Shown here in pieces: positions 8,510 to 19,269 of a DNA stretch of 64,000 bases. The position numbers and the translations under genes are program-made. Numbering within the stretch: position 1 is the stretch's first letter; each line of letters starts with the position of its first letter. The DNA lies in contig MNCI01004881.1 in NCBI GenBank assembly GCA_015680685.1, forward strand, positions 690,733 to 754,732. Direction: 5' to 3'. A model generated the notes under the pieces. The model did not search any database. It saw only the letters and a list, made by a program, of their open reading frames with translations, and was not told the origin of the DNA. The DNA comes from Gnetum montanum (lineage: Eukaryota > Streptophyta > Gnetopsida > Gnetales > Gnetaceae).

Positions 8510-11394
8510 GCACCAAAACCAAGGCATCCAAGGGGCAAAGGACCATCCCAACCTAGGGACAAGAATCCATGAATGGGAAGGGGATGAGGCATGTAGCAAC
8601 CAGAGCATGCAGAGGGCTCTCATGCAACTGGCCCCCTCCACGAAGGACCTGATGTGGAATCTTTCCATCAGATTCCCGAAGAGGAGATGCTCAGCGAGCA
8701 ATCGCAAGGGGATGAAACTCTGGGGATAGCACCATGGCTTGAGGTCACCCTAACCCAAGTCTATCTTGATGCTATCAAGCCACGAGAAGTGTAATGGATG
8801 ATCCTACAAGAGCTAAACTATGGACCATTTCTCAAGAATGCACCAGAAGATGTGAGACTTTAATTGCAAAATTCTCCTATGTGGCTGATCATCACAGCCA
8901 GTGGTGAATGGTACCTAGGAGAAACCTATCTCTTCTGGACAAATAGGCAACTAGGGTCCACAATAAGGATTAAGGAAATTTATGTCTCTTACTCTACTAA
9001 AGAAATTGCACAAGCTCTGGGGTTGCCAGAGACTAGAGCAGATGTGGCAGAGATCCTAAAACAAGCAAACCTTGAGGTAAAAGGGGAGTCGATCAGGCAG
9101 TGCTATGGGGTAGATCACAAGGAGTTTGGCACTCTAACCACTGTGGAGAGGGTGTATTCAAAGATCGCGTCTTACCATCTAAACCCAATGGTAAGACCCA
9201 ACAAAATCATGACCTTCTCCGCTTGTGCCTGTGCTACCTTAAGTGGGAAATTTCCAATGAGCCTTCCACAGTTGTTATTCTTGGAAATTGAAAAGAGGTT
9301 CGCCGAAAGCGAATGTGGAAGACGAGCTCTCCCCTTCTCCTACCTAATCAAAAAGTTATGTAAACAGGCAGGGATAACATAGTATGCCAATGATATAATC
9401 CGGCATGCCTCGATTGCCTCATGGCGTGAGATGATGAAGGATAGGACTCCTTCCAATACACAGATGGAGGAAGAGCAACAACCACCTCCACCACCTACAC
9501 AAACAACAAGGTCGGGTTTGCAAACTACTGTAGAACACATCTGCGAAACCTGACAATCACTCTTGACCCAACAAGAACAATCTAGTAGGACTAGTGGAGG
9601 GGAAGACCCTTTGGTCTATTGCCCTATAATGAGCCACCTAGAGAAAGTGGCTTGATCAATCAATTTTCTAGAAAGAGCAGGGCTGATGTTCTCCGCTGCC
9701 TGAACACAAGTGCCAGCAAGAATATATCCTAGCATCCGGGAGGTAATAGTATAAACTCAATAGCTATTTCTTGAAATTTCAGGAAATGCTGCTACCTTTT
9801 TGGTATGCTTGGAAGATGGTGAAGGGGCAATAGTCTTGGTGATGCAGCACCAAGGATAGAAGATTGCAGTCGAAGTGGTTACTAATACAATTGCTATGGT
9901 TCTCAATGCACCAGCGGTAGCTGTACCAGACGTACATGGACTTTAAGATGTACAGGCATCCGCCGGAACTTCATGTAGCAAGATTGATGAAGCACAACAT
10001 GAGGAACTGTTGGACCGACTGGTGGACAACATGAGGAACTGTTGGACCGATTAGTGGGAATCGGGCAACTGCTTCCGAATGTCTTTGACCTTTCGGGTAA
10101 CATCACTGCAATCCAGTTGGAGCTGCTCTCGCCAAGGGGTAAGAGCCTTATTTTGGAAGGGCAAATTAAAGCTTCCCAAGCCTCTTGTCAACGCTTGGCA
10201 ACAAAAGTCACCCAATTGAGGACCCAACTTGTTGATCCAACTCTCCTCAACCATGAGCTCACCAGAGATGAAGCTTTTCAGCAGCTTTAGATCAAACTTC
10301 AGATAGTTGAGGATGAGAGAGAGTCTGTGATCCTTAATAATTCCTTGGTAGATACTCATGCATATCATTTAAACAAGGACTTGATGGAGGTTCACCAAGA
10401 GAACGTCAAGTTGACTGCGAAGGTTCATCGCCTGCATAATGTTGGTGCTAAAAATGAGCACATGAAAACTTTTATTCACCAATAGCAAGAAGAGCTAGCC
10501 AGGGTGAATGCTAATGTGAGAAGGTTGGCCACTGAGAACTGAAATCTGTCCATGGAGGAGGTTCAAACTTTGTGACAAAAATCTGCCATCAAAATCGCCG
10601 CTTGGAAGAATGAGGCCGTGAAATTTGAAAAAGTCAAGAATCATTATAGAGACCAAGTGGGATTGCAAAAGGAAGTAAATGAAAAATAGATTCAAGTCAC
10701 AAAGTCTAAGATGAACCAAGCGCTCCAGCAGCTCCAAGAGGGAGGTGAGGTATGGCAACCTATCTTTGATGGGTTGAATGCCTATAATCAAGCTGAAATC
10801 TGCCTCAAAGAGCTGCAGATTGAGGATATGATAGAATATATGGAGCTTGCCAACCTTCGCTATGCAAACCTAGCTATGCTCACAGGTGGGAGACCGCGGT
10901 CTGAATTGGAGAAGCACGTGGCCACCTCGTATTCTCTATATGAGGGAGAGTTCCAAGCACATAAAGCAACAAAGCAAAAATTGGAAGCAACAAACGTGGA
11001 ACTAAAGGTTCTCCGCATGCAATTTGAAGGACAACATATGGTCGTGAAGAACTTGGCCCATTGAATGACTGACTACTAGTAGTTGAAAACATCAATACGA
11101 GCATTTGACATCGAATGGAAATAGTTCGCAACCTGGTTTGTCAACTTGAAAGAACTCTTCCCTATGCTACTATGTCCTTGGGAGGTTCTACTTCTGGTGC
11201 ACATTGGTGAAGCTACCTGGATGGTGAACAATCCCAGAAGCAAGGAGGAAAAAATGATGGCCCTTCTGGAGGCTTTCCAATTACCTCCAGAAGTTGTAGT
11301 TGCTGCGGGACAATCATCATTTGTGCCGCCGCCACCGCATGGGCTAGAGGCTGGTGAAGGTTCGTCAGAACCACCACCACCAAGGACAGTGTGA
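8507..11394 (+). pseudogene. Downstream ORF of copy A: plant transposon-type domain plus coiled coil
   Basis: From the ATG at 8507 (MAPKPRHPRGKG...) one frame runs to about 10026; after a 32-bp tandem duplication (9995-10058) the frame shifts and continues to the stop at 11392-11394. Removing 32 from the 2888-nt span leaves exactly 952 codons, so the ancestor was probably one ORF. The N-terminal third (8860-9382) has 'EIYVSYSTKEIAQALGLPE' and ends in 'LPFSYLIKKLCKQAGIT', resembling the family annotated as putative plant transposon protein (PF20167 type), often linked to Athila elements. A Pro/Gln-rich hinge (about 9460-9500) follows, then a long heptad-like Leu/Lys/Glu coiled coil (about 10040-11064) and a Pro-rich tail. 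Most stops look like CGA or CAA/CAG changed to TGA or TAA/TAG. No clear signal peptide or membrane segment, so calling it env-like rests on position only. Confidence 0.65.
9995..10058 (+). repeat. 32-bp tandem duplication causing a frameshift
   Basis: Unit CAACATGAGGAACTGTTGGA... occurs at 9995-10026 and 10027-10058, differing at a few late positions. Length 32 is not a multiple of three and accounts exactly for the frame difference between the two halves of the surrounding ORF. Confidence 0.9.
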
Positions 11395-11633
11395 TCTTCT
11401 TCGGTAATTTTTGCATCCTTCTACACAACAGAGACTCCAGGACTAGCAGGGTGTTCAATTTTGTCTCTAAACACCACCATTTTTGTAATTTTTCATTCTT
11501 TGTACACTCGGGCACTTGGTAAAATTGAAGTTGTGTCATGTGTGTGTGTCATGTGTGTGTCAAGTCATGTGTGTTGTAAATAAAAGTCCATACCTTCCAA
11601 ATTGTAGAGTAACTCGAGGATGAGTTTTTACTC

Positions 11634-11646
11634 AGTCGTGGGGGTA
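11634..11646 (+). promoter_or_regulatory. 3' polypurine tract of copy A
   Basis: AGTCGTGGGGGTA immediately precedes the LTR start TGATGA. The G5 run before the LTR is conserved in B (25389-25393), D (50615-50619) and, reversed, C and E. Confidence 0.75.
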
Positions 11647-12517
11647 TGATGAACTATCATTAGTCGATGTGTTGACTAGGCTGCGTATACAGGGCCGCAT
11701 ATACATGGCTGTGTTGAAGCATCCTTTTATGCGTTGACGTGGTCCCGTTTATGCAGAGCCTATTCTAGCCTATAAATAAGAGGGATTTCGCCTTACTTCG
11801 GTACCTTTTTATCAGTTGTAGCGAAGCTCTTGCAGTTTGTTCCCACGAGAGTTAGAATATTTTCCAAGTGCCTGTAGTAGGTGTAAGAAAGGTGTTCGGC
11901 TCTTTATTCGAGTGCTAATGCATCTAAGCCCATTGGCGTGAACAACAATAAAGACAAGCTTTTCAAGCATTCCTTGTAGCATTTGGACTTTGTCATTTAA
12001 TGCATTTAATAGTTTAATATTTTTATGCTTTGATAATTACTTAAGTTTCTCTTGTTATTATTTTAATCGCTATTTCTCATTCATAGTTCGTAGAAACCAT
12101 AAGTATGACCATCTCGAATGTAAAACCCAGTGACACTTAATGTCTGGTAACCCAGTAGTGGTTAGGGGATGCTCAGGACATGCCCAGAAGATGGGATCAG
12201 ATACTTATGCTAGGAATAGTTAAGATATAAATTAGGATAATTATAGATTATATAATATTTCATTCCTTACTTTCCATACCTTAATGAGACACCAAAAGAT
12301 AAAGTAAAAAGCCAAATCAGTTGCCTCAATTTCACTTAACCATTGCCACTAGAACATCACAAGTGAGGTTGGGAAGACAATGACTGTTCTAACAAAGGAC
12401 TTTGCTAGTTGAGGTCTAGTGTATGTAGAGTGCTTACAGTCTACAGAATTCGACTGAGTCGCATGTGAACACCCGTGATTCGCATGGTTGGGCATAGGGG
12501 TACCTAGCTGCTCATCA
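11647..12517 (+). repeat. 3' LTR of copy A (871 bp)
   Basis: Starts TGATGA and ends TCATCA, an exact terminal inverted repeat. U3 has repeated 'gcgtatac/gcatatac' motifs; the TATA box TATAAATA is at 11771-11778 and a poly(A) signal AATAAA at 11947-11952, giving R/U5 to the right. The U5 part matches window bases 1-571. Confidence 0.93.
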
Positions 12518-13690
12518 GCTATAAAATTATAACACTATCTCAAATTGGTAGGCATAGCACAAAAAAAAGGACATGTAACTCATCTTCAAGGGCTTTTAAT
12601 CTTCACAATCTACAAATGCACTCTTCTTAGGGCAATTGAATCCATCTTCCACTTTTAATTCTAGGATTATGAGAACTTAAAAAAAGCTTGCTAATAACAT
12701 TCTCATACTTGATTGGAATAATAGTTGAGAGATAGTGAACTTCTACATTTAGCTTATTAAATCTAATGTGGTATAAATAAAATTGTCTTTTGCCTTCCAC
12801 ATTAGACTATATTTATGTTAAAGCCTTTTGCTTGACTAGTTGGGGAATATGTTTAGGAATTTGTTGCACATCCTTCCAAGTGATATTCCATTTTCTCAAC
12901 CATTGCATCAGTTGAAAATACAAACCATGGTCCTGTGAATCTTCAAGAACTTCTTTAGAGGATTTGTCTTGCCATGAGATATGCAAGCTATAAGTGTATA
13001 TAATGAATTAGCACAAGATTTTTGCTTCTAAAAGTAATAAATCACATTCACATAATAACACTGAGTAATGTGTTTACATCTTCACATTTAACTCATCAAG
13101 AAGAAAAGCTTTTTGCACTCTTTTAATATCTTTCTAAAGTTTAGCTTTGAGTCCAATCCCCCAAACAACGCATCTATACAATATAGTAAGATAGATGATA
13201 GTTTGAAAATTTTATTTTGTGACCTTCTAAGCCTAGAGTCCTAAATCATTGCACTTGTTTTTGAAGGCATTTAGATCCTTGAAACCTCATACTATTTTTT
13301 TTCTTTGATGCACTTCCCCCACATGTAATAATCTATATAAATAAGGTGCAAATATTAAAAAGAATATACTATTTACATATTGGTACCTCCACAGTGGAAG
13401 TTATACCACAAATCATCAATTTCATTTTATCTACATTCACTTGAAAACCATATGAATGACAATAATTTTCTAAAATTTGCAACATATTCTGCATACCTTC
13501 TATAGTAGCAGAGATCAAGGTAGCATCATTTGCATATAAAAGAAGATTCACTACATGAGATCCAATTTTGATGACTACCTTGCCCATTTTACAACCATTC
13601 TTGCATTTCATCAATAAAGAATTCTAAGATTTATTTATTTTAACCTAAACCCTTTGATGATTCTTCCATCTTTCAAAACCTTTTGATAAT
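12518..13690 (-). pseudogene. LINE (non-LTR retrotransposon) ORF2 remnant, C-terminal part
   Basis: Read right to left: 13614-13369 encodes 'NLLLYANDATLIS' and 'CHSYGFQVNVDKMKLMI', the LINE RT active-site region with YADD changed to YAND. Further left come the thumb/connection motifs 'VWGIGLKAKL', 'KRVQKAFLLDELNVKM' and 'YSVLLCECDLLLLEAKIL' (about 13190-13030). At 12640-12530 'ISKLFLSSHNPRIKSGRW' followed by 'EECICRL' and 'LEDELH' resembles the Cys/His end of plant LINE ORF2. Several stops and at least one frameshift. It ends exactly at the right edge of copy A, so A probably inserted into this LINE. Confidence 0.75.
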
Positions 13691-13882
13691 AACTTACCAA
13701 TTTTTCTTAAAATAAGGACCAAATCTTCTTAGTTCAATTGATCATCTTTTCCATTAGAGTGCAAGTGAATTGCCATTTGAAGATTTTTGCTTCTTTCAAA
13801 ACCTTCATTGTAACAACTTAATAAGTTTTCTTGTAATAAGGACCAAATATTCTTAATTCAATTGATCATCTTCTCCATTAGA
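13670..13882. repeat. Two imperfect direct copies of an ~85-bp unit
   Basis: 'ctttcaaaaccttttgataa...' (13670-13758) and 'ctttcaaaaccttcattgta...' (13794-13882) both continue into 'aataaggaccaaat' and 'caattgatcatctt', then 'ccattag'. No coding signal. Confidence 0.75.
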
Positions 13883-14011
13883 CCTTTCTTAAGAATCAAG
13901 TGGAGCTTTAACCTTCTATTTCCTTTAATGAAATACCATCTATTTCCTTTAACGAAATACCAATGAGTTGTGAATCACTAGTAGAAAGCTAGGATCAATT
14001 ATTACTTAATA

Positions 14012-14216
14012 CAATTAGTTCATTGTCTTTCTAACTAGCCCTTGTAATTGACATGGTGTATAATTAAGGTATATGAGTAACAATTAGTTCATTGTCTTTC
14101 TAACTAGCCCTTGTAATTGACATGATGTATAATCAAGGTATATGAGTAACAATTAGTTCATTGTCTTTCTAAGAAGCCCTTGTAATTGACATGGTGTATA
14201 ATTAAGGTATATGATT
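14012..14216. repeat. 69-bp tandem repeat, three copies
   Basis: Units begin at 14012, 14081 and 14150 with CAATTAGTTCATTGTCTTTC and continue through 'agcccttgtaattgacatg' to 'ggtatatga'. They differ by only a few substitutions. The array ends where a reversed LTR end begins. Confidence 0.93.
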
Positions 14217-14480
14217 GATGAGCAATGGGTATCCCCTACATGCAACCATACCAACCATACAAATCACCATACCAACCATACAAATCACAAACATGTACGT
14301 GCGCCATTTGTCAAATTATCCAGATAAATTCCTGTCAAATTATGGAGACAAATTCCATGGATGGGACTCATGTCTTATAACATCGATTATAGATCATTGT
14401 CTTCGTCTTCCTAGTTAGAAGAGTTGTAGCTTTATCACATTGTTTTCGTCTTCCCATATCACATTGTTGACACATTTATG
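14217..14480 (-). repeat. Orphan LTR end of the Athila-type family (reversed)
   Basis: TGATGAGCAATGGGTATCCC, followed by 'ctacatgcaaccatacc' and 'ccatggatgggactcatg', is the reverse complement of the U5 end of the family's LTRs (compare 37860-38050 in copy E). It contains a small duplication of 'accataccaaccatacaaat'. No internal element sequence adjoins it, so this is a truncated or fragmentary LTR. Confidence 0.7.
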
Positions 14481-14612
14481 CCATTTTATGGGGCAGAATT
14501 TATGAATTAATGTTTGAGATGTTATTAAAATTAAAGTTATGGGTGATTCGAAGATTGCACACAAGTGGAAAATGGCAGAGGCTCATGGGTTGTTCGGTTG
14601 CTTTATCTGTAA

Positions 14613-15040
14613 AAAGTGAAAATGCATTAACATGCTCAAAAGGAAGTAGTGGTTACGCTTTCATAAGCGATGGAGCATGGTTTCCATATTAATTTTCATT
14701 TCCCACAGTGAACGTTGTAAAGAAAAGGGCAGTAATACTATAGTTCTTGATTTTAATCAAATGGCTGATTTGGTAGGCGGCACCCGTGATCATTTATTTT
14801 CGGTTTCGAAGTTTATAAAAAGAAATAAAGTGAAAATGCATTAACATGCTCAAAAGGAAGTAGTGGTTACGCTTTCATAAGCGATGGAGCATGGTTTCCA
14901 TATTAATTTTCATTTCCCACAGTGAACGTTGTAAAGAAAAGGGCAGTAATACTATAGTTCTTGATTTTAATCAAATGGCTGATTTGGTAGGCGGCACCCG
15001 TGATCATTTATTTTCGGTTTCGAAGTTTATAAAAAGAAAT
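14613..15040. repeat. 214-bp tandem duplication, identical by eye
   Basis: The segment starting AAAGTGAAAATGCATTAACA at 14613 recurs at 14827 with offset 214, and I find no mismatch over the unit. It includes 'ggtaggcggcacccgtgatc' in each copy. Apparent ORFs across it (14510-14692, 14891-15130) are not conserved and I do not call them genes. Given the decay of neighbouring sequence, identity implies a recent event or an assembly artefact. Confidence 0.92.
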
Positions 15041-15452
15041 AAATCTTTTGGAAGCCGCCAAGCGTTTCTAGCTCAAGAATTAAAATTTTGCAAACACAGG
15101 AGACGCTCAAAAATCTGCCAGTTGCAGTGAGCAAATGTGGGAACAATATAAGAAAATTTCACAAGATTGTAAAAAAAAAAAAGGGATGCCGCTGAATTCT
15201 CCATAAATCCTATGAAAATTTAACCATAAGAAAATGCAGATTTTAACAGAAAGATTTTCCAGAATCAAAGAGAAAATTTGGTATGGGAAGCCATGAGAGC
15301 ATCATCTGGCCGATACAAGCAAAAGTTTTCACAAATTTTAGGAATAAACTACCAAAACTCAGGTTCTCATAGCCTTAACACGTTTTGCATCTTCCAGACG
15401 AAGAAGGATGGATATTTGCAGAATAATTGAAAACCCAAATTGCAAGATTGAT

Positions 15453-15675
15453 TCAAACAATCAAGGTTGAGATGCAGGAATCTAAACAAAATTTTTCACT
15501 CTGCAAAAACACCAGTAACACTCGTCGGATGCAGAGAAACTTCTGAACAAAAACGAAAAATATTAACAATAAACAATAAACCATAAACAAAATCCTCGGG
15601 CTCAGGCTCAGGCTCAGGCGCAGGACTGCATGGAAATATCCTTGACGAGGAACCATGAATTCTTGAACGGGCCAT
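15453..15675 (-). CDS. Possible small two-exon gene (weak candidate)
   Basis: On the minus strand an ATG at 15675 opens 29 codons (MARSRIHGSSSRIFPCSPAP then four Pro-Glu repeats) ending at 15589. A GT (15588-15587) to AG (15502-15501) interval of 88 bp ends in a good pyrimidine-rich acceptor (TTTTTGCAG). Joining in frame gives 15 more codons and a TGA at 15453, a 44-residue peptide. It lies in a GC/CpG-rich patch of the sort found at 5' ends of plant genes, so it may instead be the first exons of a broken gene. I do not recognise the product, and low-complexity chance is a serious alternative. Confidence 0.2.
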
Positions 15676-16270
15676 GACGCCGCTAGGACAGATTGTGTTC
15701 CGTGCACAATTCTGCCACAAGTTTGCAACGCGTCATTAGGGTCAGCAAGGGCGGCATTAAAGAAAAAACCCCTCATCGTTACGAATCTGAAGACAGACGC
15801 AGGATGCAGGGCTTATGCTACAACAAAAAAATGGACTGACGATGTCGTTGCTGGAGAGCACATCCACCGGCGACGCAGACGGACAGCAATAACGTGACTC
15901 TTCCTAAGCTGCTGCCGATGAAAGCTCAATGCAAAACCAGCTATGGCTGCCAGAGGCGCGGCTGCAGGACTGCGCCGGCAAAGGGCTCGGGAGCATCCGT
16001 GGTTGCTAGACACAACTGCAACAAATGTGAAGCAAAGCAGGGCAAACGGCAAGACGACCTCACAACGCGGAACTAATACGACGTGGTGTATGGCACAATC
16101 GCCACACAGCTTACGTTCTTCTTCAAACTTTTACACATCCGATCTATGCATCAAAAGAATCTGATTCGTGGAAGCGAGGAATCGAGGATTCGTGATTCTG
16201 AACATGTTTGGGTACGTGTGCCTCAAGAAAAAGTGGGTACGGGTTCGTAGCCGGGGACGTGATAGAGAAA
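15590..16270. other. GC/CpG-richer unique patch
   Basis: Visibly richer in CG dinucleotides (gccgctagg, ggcgacgcagacgg, ccggggacg) than the AT-rich surroundings and not matched by any repeat elsewhere in the window. It includes a short 'ctcagg' repeat (15600-15620). It could be the promoter or 5' region of a host gene or a gene fragment. ORFs on both strands here lack recognisable domains. Confidence 0.4.
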
Positions 16271-18144
16271 ATTTAAATATATTAGTTTTCTTTTAAAATT
16301 AAATTTGCAAAGGTATGGAGGGCACAAAATCCATTTCCTTAATGAGGGGCCAAACATATAATTTCTGCTACATCGTGCACTCTTTCCAATCTTGATCTGC
16401 TACATCGATGTGTGTTATCATCATAATTTTGAGCATTTTGAGCTCTTTGTTGTTTTCCTGGTCTTCTAAACTCGCAGTTCCTAAGGTTTCCAGCTCTTTG
16501 GCCTGTACTCCCTTCTTCGGCATGTACTCCCACACCCTGAGAAAGATAGATTATGTTTCAAGATGTTTTCTTTCAACTATTGCATTTGTCATTGTTCTTC
16601 TCCCTATTTATCCATCAATATGTTCAGATGTTGACCATGTACTTATTCTCATTTAATTAATAAAATTCTCTTTTTGGGGTCCGACACCCCCCATATAATT
16701 TCTGCAACAACCAAAATGACAGCAATAAAATGAAATCCTTTTGTTACTCAATCCAATATTTCCAAAAATGAAATTAAGCCTCAAGCCTCAACCAAATTTA
16801 TAACAAATGAGATCTGCTAATACTTTTGTTCAACGAGTGAGTAGCACCGTAGGGATTACCTGTGAGTAGGGCCACGTTGAAGATGACCGTATAATAAGAA
16901 TACACAACTTAACTAAACTAGGCACAGCCCAGTAACTCATCTCACTTATAATGATCGAAAACCTTTTTTCGTTGGAACATCGGCACTAGTCATGATGAAG
17001 GGGAAAGTAAAAACAGAGCACCATATGGCCATTGTCGCTGGTGGGCTTCGTTCCTTTATAAGCAAACAGATTTTTTAAAAAATTGAACAAGCATCCATCC
17101 GTCATCATGTTCATGACTCATGACCCATGCCATGACACTTTGGTTTTTTCTTTTTTAAGCAGAGATATGAGAAAAAGAGCAAAAACCAGCAATGAACAAT
17201 AAACACGCGAGAATGTGAGTCATGGCGGAACCTTTGACTCTCCCAGAGTCAGGCGACTCGCACGCCCAGTCCAAAACTTTCAGTATGACCCATACTTGTC
17301 CCTTCGGCCATCGGTTACCAGAGTAGCTCTTTCGTGATTTCCGTGTGTTTGTTTATTTATTCGTACTCCCTTGTTTTCTGCAGTCCGTCTGCCGATGCCA
17401 TGAATCTTGATTGCTTGCTTGCCACTTAACAATGAAATGAAATTTTTGGTATGATTCAGAACAGGAGAAGATATGTAAGATTTTAATGCAAAATGCAGAC
17501 ATCGCAAGGCAATAACAATACGAGGCAAAGCAAGGCGACCATATCAATGTATATTTTCAAATCCAGACAATTTCATTGGAAATTATGAAATACGTACCCA
17601 CTGCGAATTTAATACGCTTCTGTAAGCACTCCCGAATCCGACGCGAACAGTTCGTCAAAGTAAACGTGTCAACACATGGCCTCAAGCTTATACGACGTTT
17701 TAATTTTTTATTTTTTTTTGAAGAGGAAGAAATTACAAGCAAAAACGTATAATTTATTAGAATTACAATTGGTAATTTTGAAAAGGGAGGTATGCGTTTT
17801 TAAAAAAGAGGAATTTATCATCATTTGATAAATACAACTTTATTTACTATGAAAATTAAAATTTTCCATAGAAGATATAACCTCCTATAGAGGTTATAAA
17901 CATATCTCTTTGATGTTTGTAAGGTTGTAATTGCCCATAGCACACTTGTCAACTTTGGCATGTATTTTTTTAATTTTTGTAACTTCTTATGGTGATCTTC
18001 ATGACATTTGTTACCAAGAAAATACTTGGCAACCATAGCTCAAATTTCAAATAACTTCCAATGGAAGTTATAACCTCTTAGGGTGGTTATGAATTAATCC
18101 TCTAGATATTTGTAACATCCTTAACTTTTCATAATTATTGTAAC
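16271..18144. other. Intergenic stretch without recognised genes
   Basis: I see nothing firm. 16370-16690 reads like a transcript 3' end on the plus strand, closing with 'ttaattaataaaattc' and a T-rich run, possibly a LINE or gene tail. Around 17230-17270 is a short inverted repeat 'gactct...agagtc'. 17840-18140 holds degenerate 'ggaagttataacctc' repeats. Confidence 0.4.
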
Positions 18145-18293
18145 TAATGAGTACCCCCTACACCCAACCATACAAATCACTAAGTGTTTATGTGCCATTT
18201 GGTTGAATTCCATGGACTCAATGTCTTTCGGTACACTAGTCTCTAGGAAGTGAATTTGCCCTAACAATCATTTGTTGTCTTCCCAATTACACT
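18145..18293 (-). repeat. U5 end of the 3' LTR of copy C (split by copy B)
   Basis: TAATGAGTACCCCCTACACC... is the reverse complement of the family's LTR end, and the piece stops at 'cttcccaattacact', where copy B begins. The rest of this LTR continues at 26383-27029 on the far side of copy B. Together the pieces are about 796 bp, close to the 793-797 bp LTRs of copy D. Confidence 0.75.
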
Positions 18294-19268
18294 TGATGAG
18301 AGTAGTTACTCTAGCAGTTATTCTAATTATTAGAGCAGTTACTCTAGTGGTTACTTTAGAAGTTATTCTAATTATTAGAGTGGTTACTCTAGCGATTACT
18401 TTAGCAGTTATTCTAATTATTAGAGTGGTTACTCTAGTGGTTACTTTAGCAGTTATTCTAATTATTAGAGTGATTACTCCAATTATTAGAGTAGTTGCTC
18501 TCAAGTCTATAAATATAGTGCCAAGGCGCACAATTGGGAAAGAAGTCTTTTAGCAATCAAGTAGCAAAACTCTTGTAATCTGTTTGAAAATTAGAGTATT
18601 TTCTAAGTGCCCACAGCAGGAGGTCTAAGTGTGGACGGATCTTTATTCGAGCATTGTGTACCTGAGCACACCTTGTGTATGGCAATAAAGACGAGCTCTT
18701 TGATTCATCCTTGTAGCACTTGAGTTTTGTTTTCTTATGCATTTCTTTTATTTTATTTTCTTATACATTTATTTTATTTTATGGACTTTACATTTCTATT
18801 ATTAGCATAGCAATTCATTTTGATCAATTAAGCAAATCGTTAAATTACACAAGCATGACCACTTTGAGCATGCATGTAACGCTTGGTAACCCAGTAATGA
18901 TTAGCGTTTGGTAATCCTAGCAGTGTTGCATTGGTTCAGGATGTGTACGACAAGTGGGAACGGATGCTGGTGTTAGGATTAGTTAGAACTTAGTTAATGA
19001 GTAGTTAAGTTAAATTAGTCACTTAGTTACCTCTCTCCTTCCCTACTAGTATAGGACATAAAAACATAAAAGCTATAAAAATCATATGCCTCAAGCTTAC
19101 TTAACCATACAATCGTGACATACAGGTAAGCTTGGGAAGACAATGATCAACCAACCCGTCCTTGTTCTACAAGGGCACATAAGCACTTAGTCCTTGGAAT
19201 TTGACTGGATCGTGCATGAAACGCTCGTATTTGTATGGTTGAGCGTATGGGTACCTCGCTGCTCATCA
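18294..19268 (+). repeat. 5' LTR of copy B (975 bp)
   Basis: TGATGA...TCATCA termini. U3 is built of 45-bp repeats (18303-18490); TATAAATA at 18508-18515, then R/U5 similar to the rest of the family with 'gtacctcgctgctcatca' at the end. Confidence 0.93.
18303..18490. repeat. 45-bp U3 repeat array with palindromic core, four units
   Basis: TTCTAATTATTAGAG recurs at 18321, 18366, 18411 and 18456 (exact 45-bp spacing), separated by 'ttactctagtggttacttta'-like sequence. TCTAATTATTAGA is a perfect palindrome around a central T. The array ends just before the TATA box. It produces long but spurious ORFs on both strands. Confidence 0.93.
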
Positions 19269-19269
19269 T

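Larger units (their letters stand above)
1..12517 (+). mobile_element. Copy A: Athila-type Ty3/gypsy LTR retrotransposon, 5' end cut by window
   Basis: The window opens inside the 5' LTR: bases 1-571 match 11965-12517 of the 3' LTR. Between the LTRs lie a tRNA-Asp-type PBS, gag, protease, RT, RNase H, integrase, a long 3' region with an extra ORF, and a polypurine tract. All pol domains are present in the order typical of Ty3/gypsy, and the linker before RT carries Athila-like signatures. It is dead: gag and pol contain many in-frame stops, RT has two local frameshifts, and integrase active-site residues are changed. It is the longest copy in the window (internal region about 11 kb). The right LTR edge abuts a LINE remnant directly. 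The left target duplication lies outside the window and cannot be checked. Confidence 0.93.

Noticed and set aside
14012-14216. 69-bp array as a CRISPR-like array
   Set aside because: Units are contiguous without unique spacers, there are only three of them, and this is plant nuclear DNA.
17230-17275. Possible tRNA-like fold around 'gactctcccagagtc'
   Set aside because: Only a short inverted repeat; no acceptor stem, anticodon arm or T-loop consensus.
18268-18553. Overlapping ~90-codon ORFs on both strands (also 25385-25667)
   Set aside because: They are by-products of the 45-bp U3 repeat, whose length is a multiple of three; the Ile/Val/Thr-rich peptides repeat with the DNA unit.
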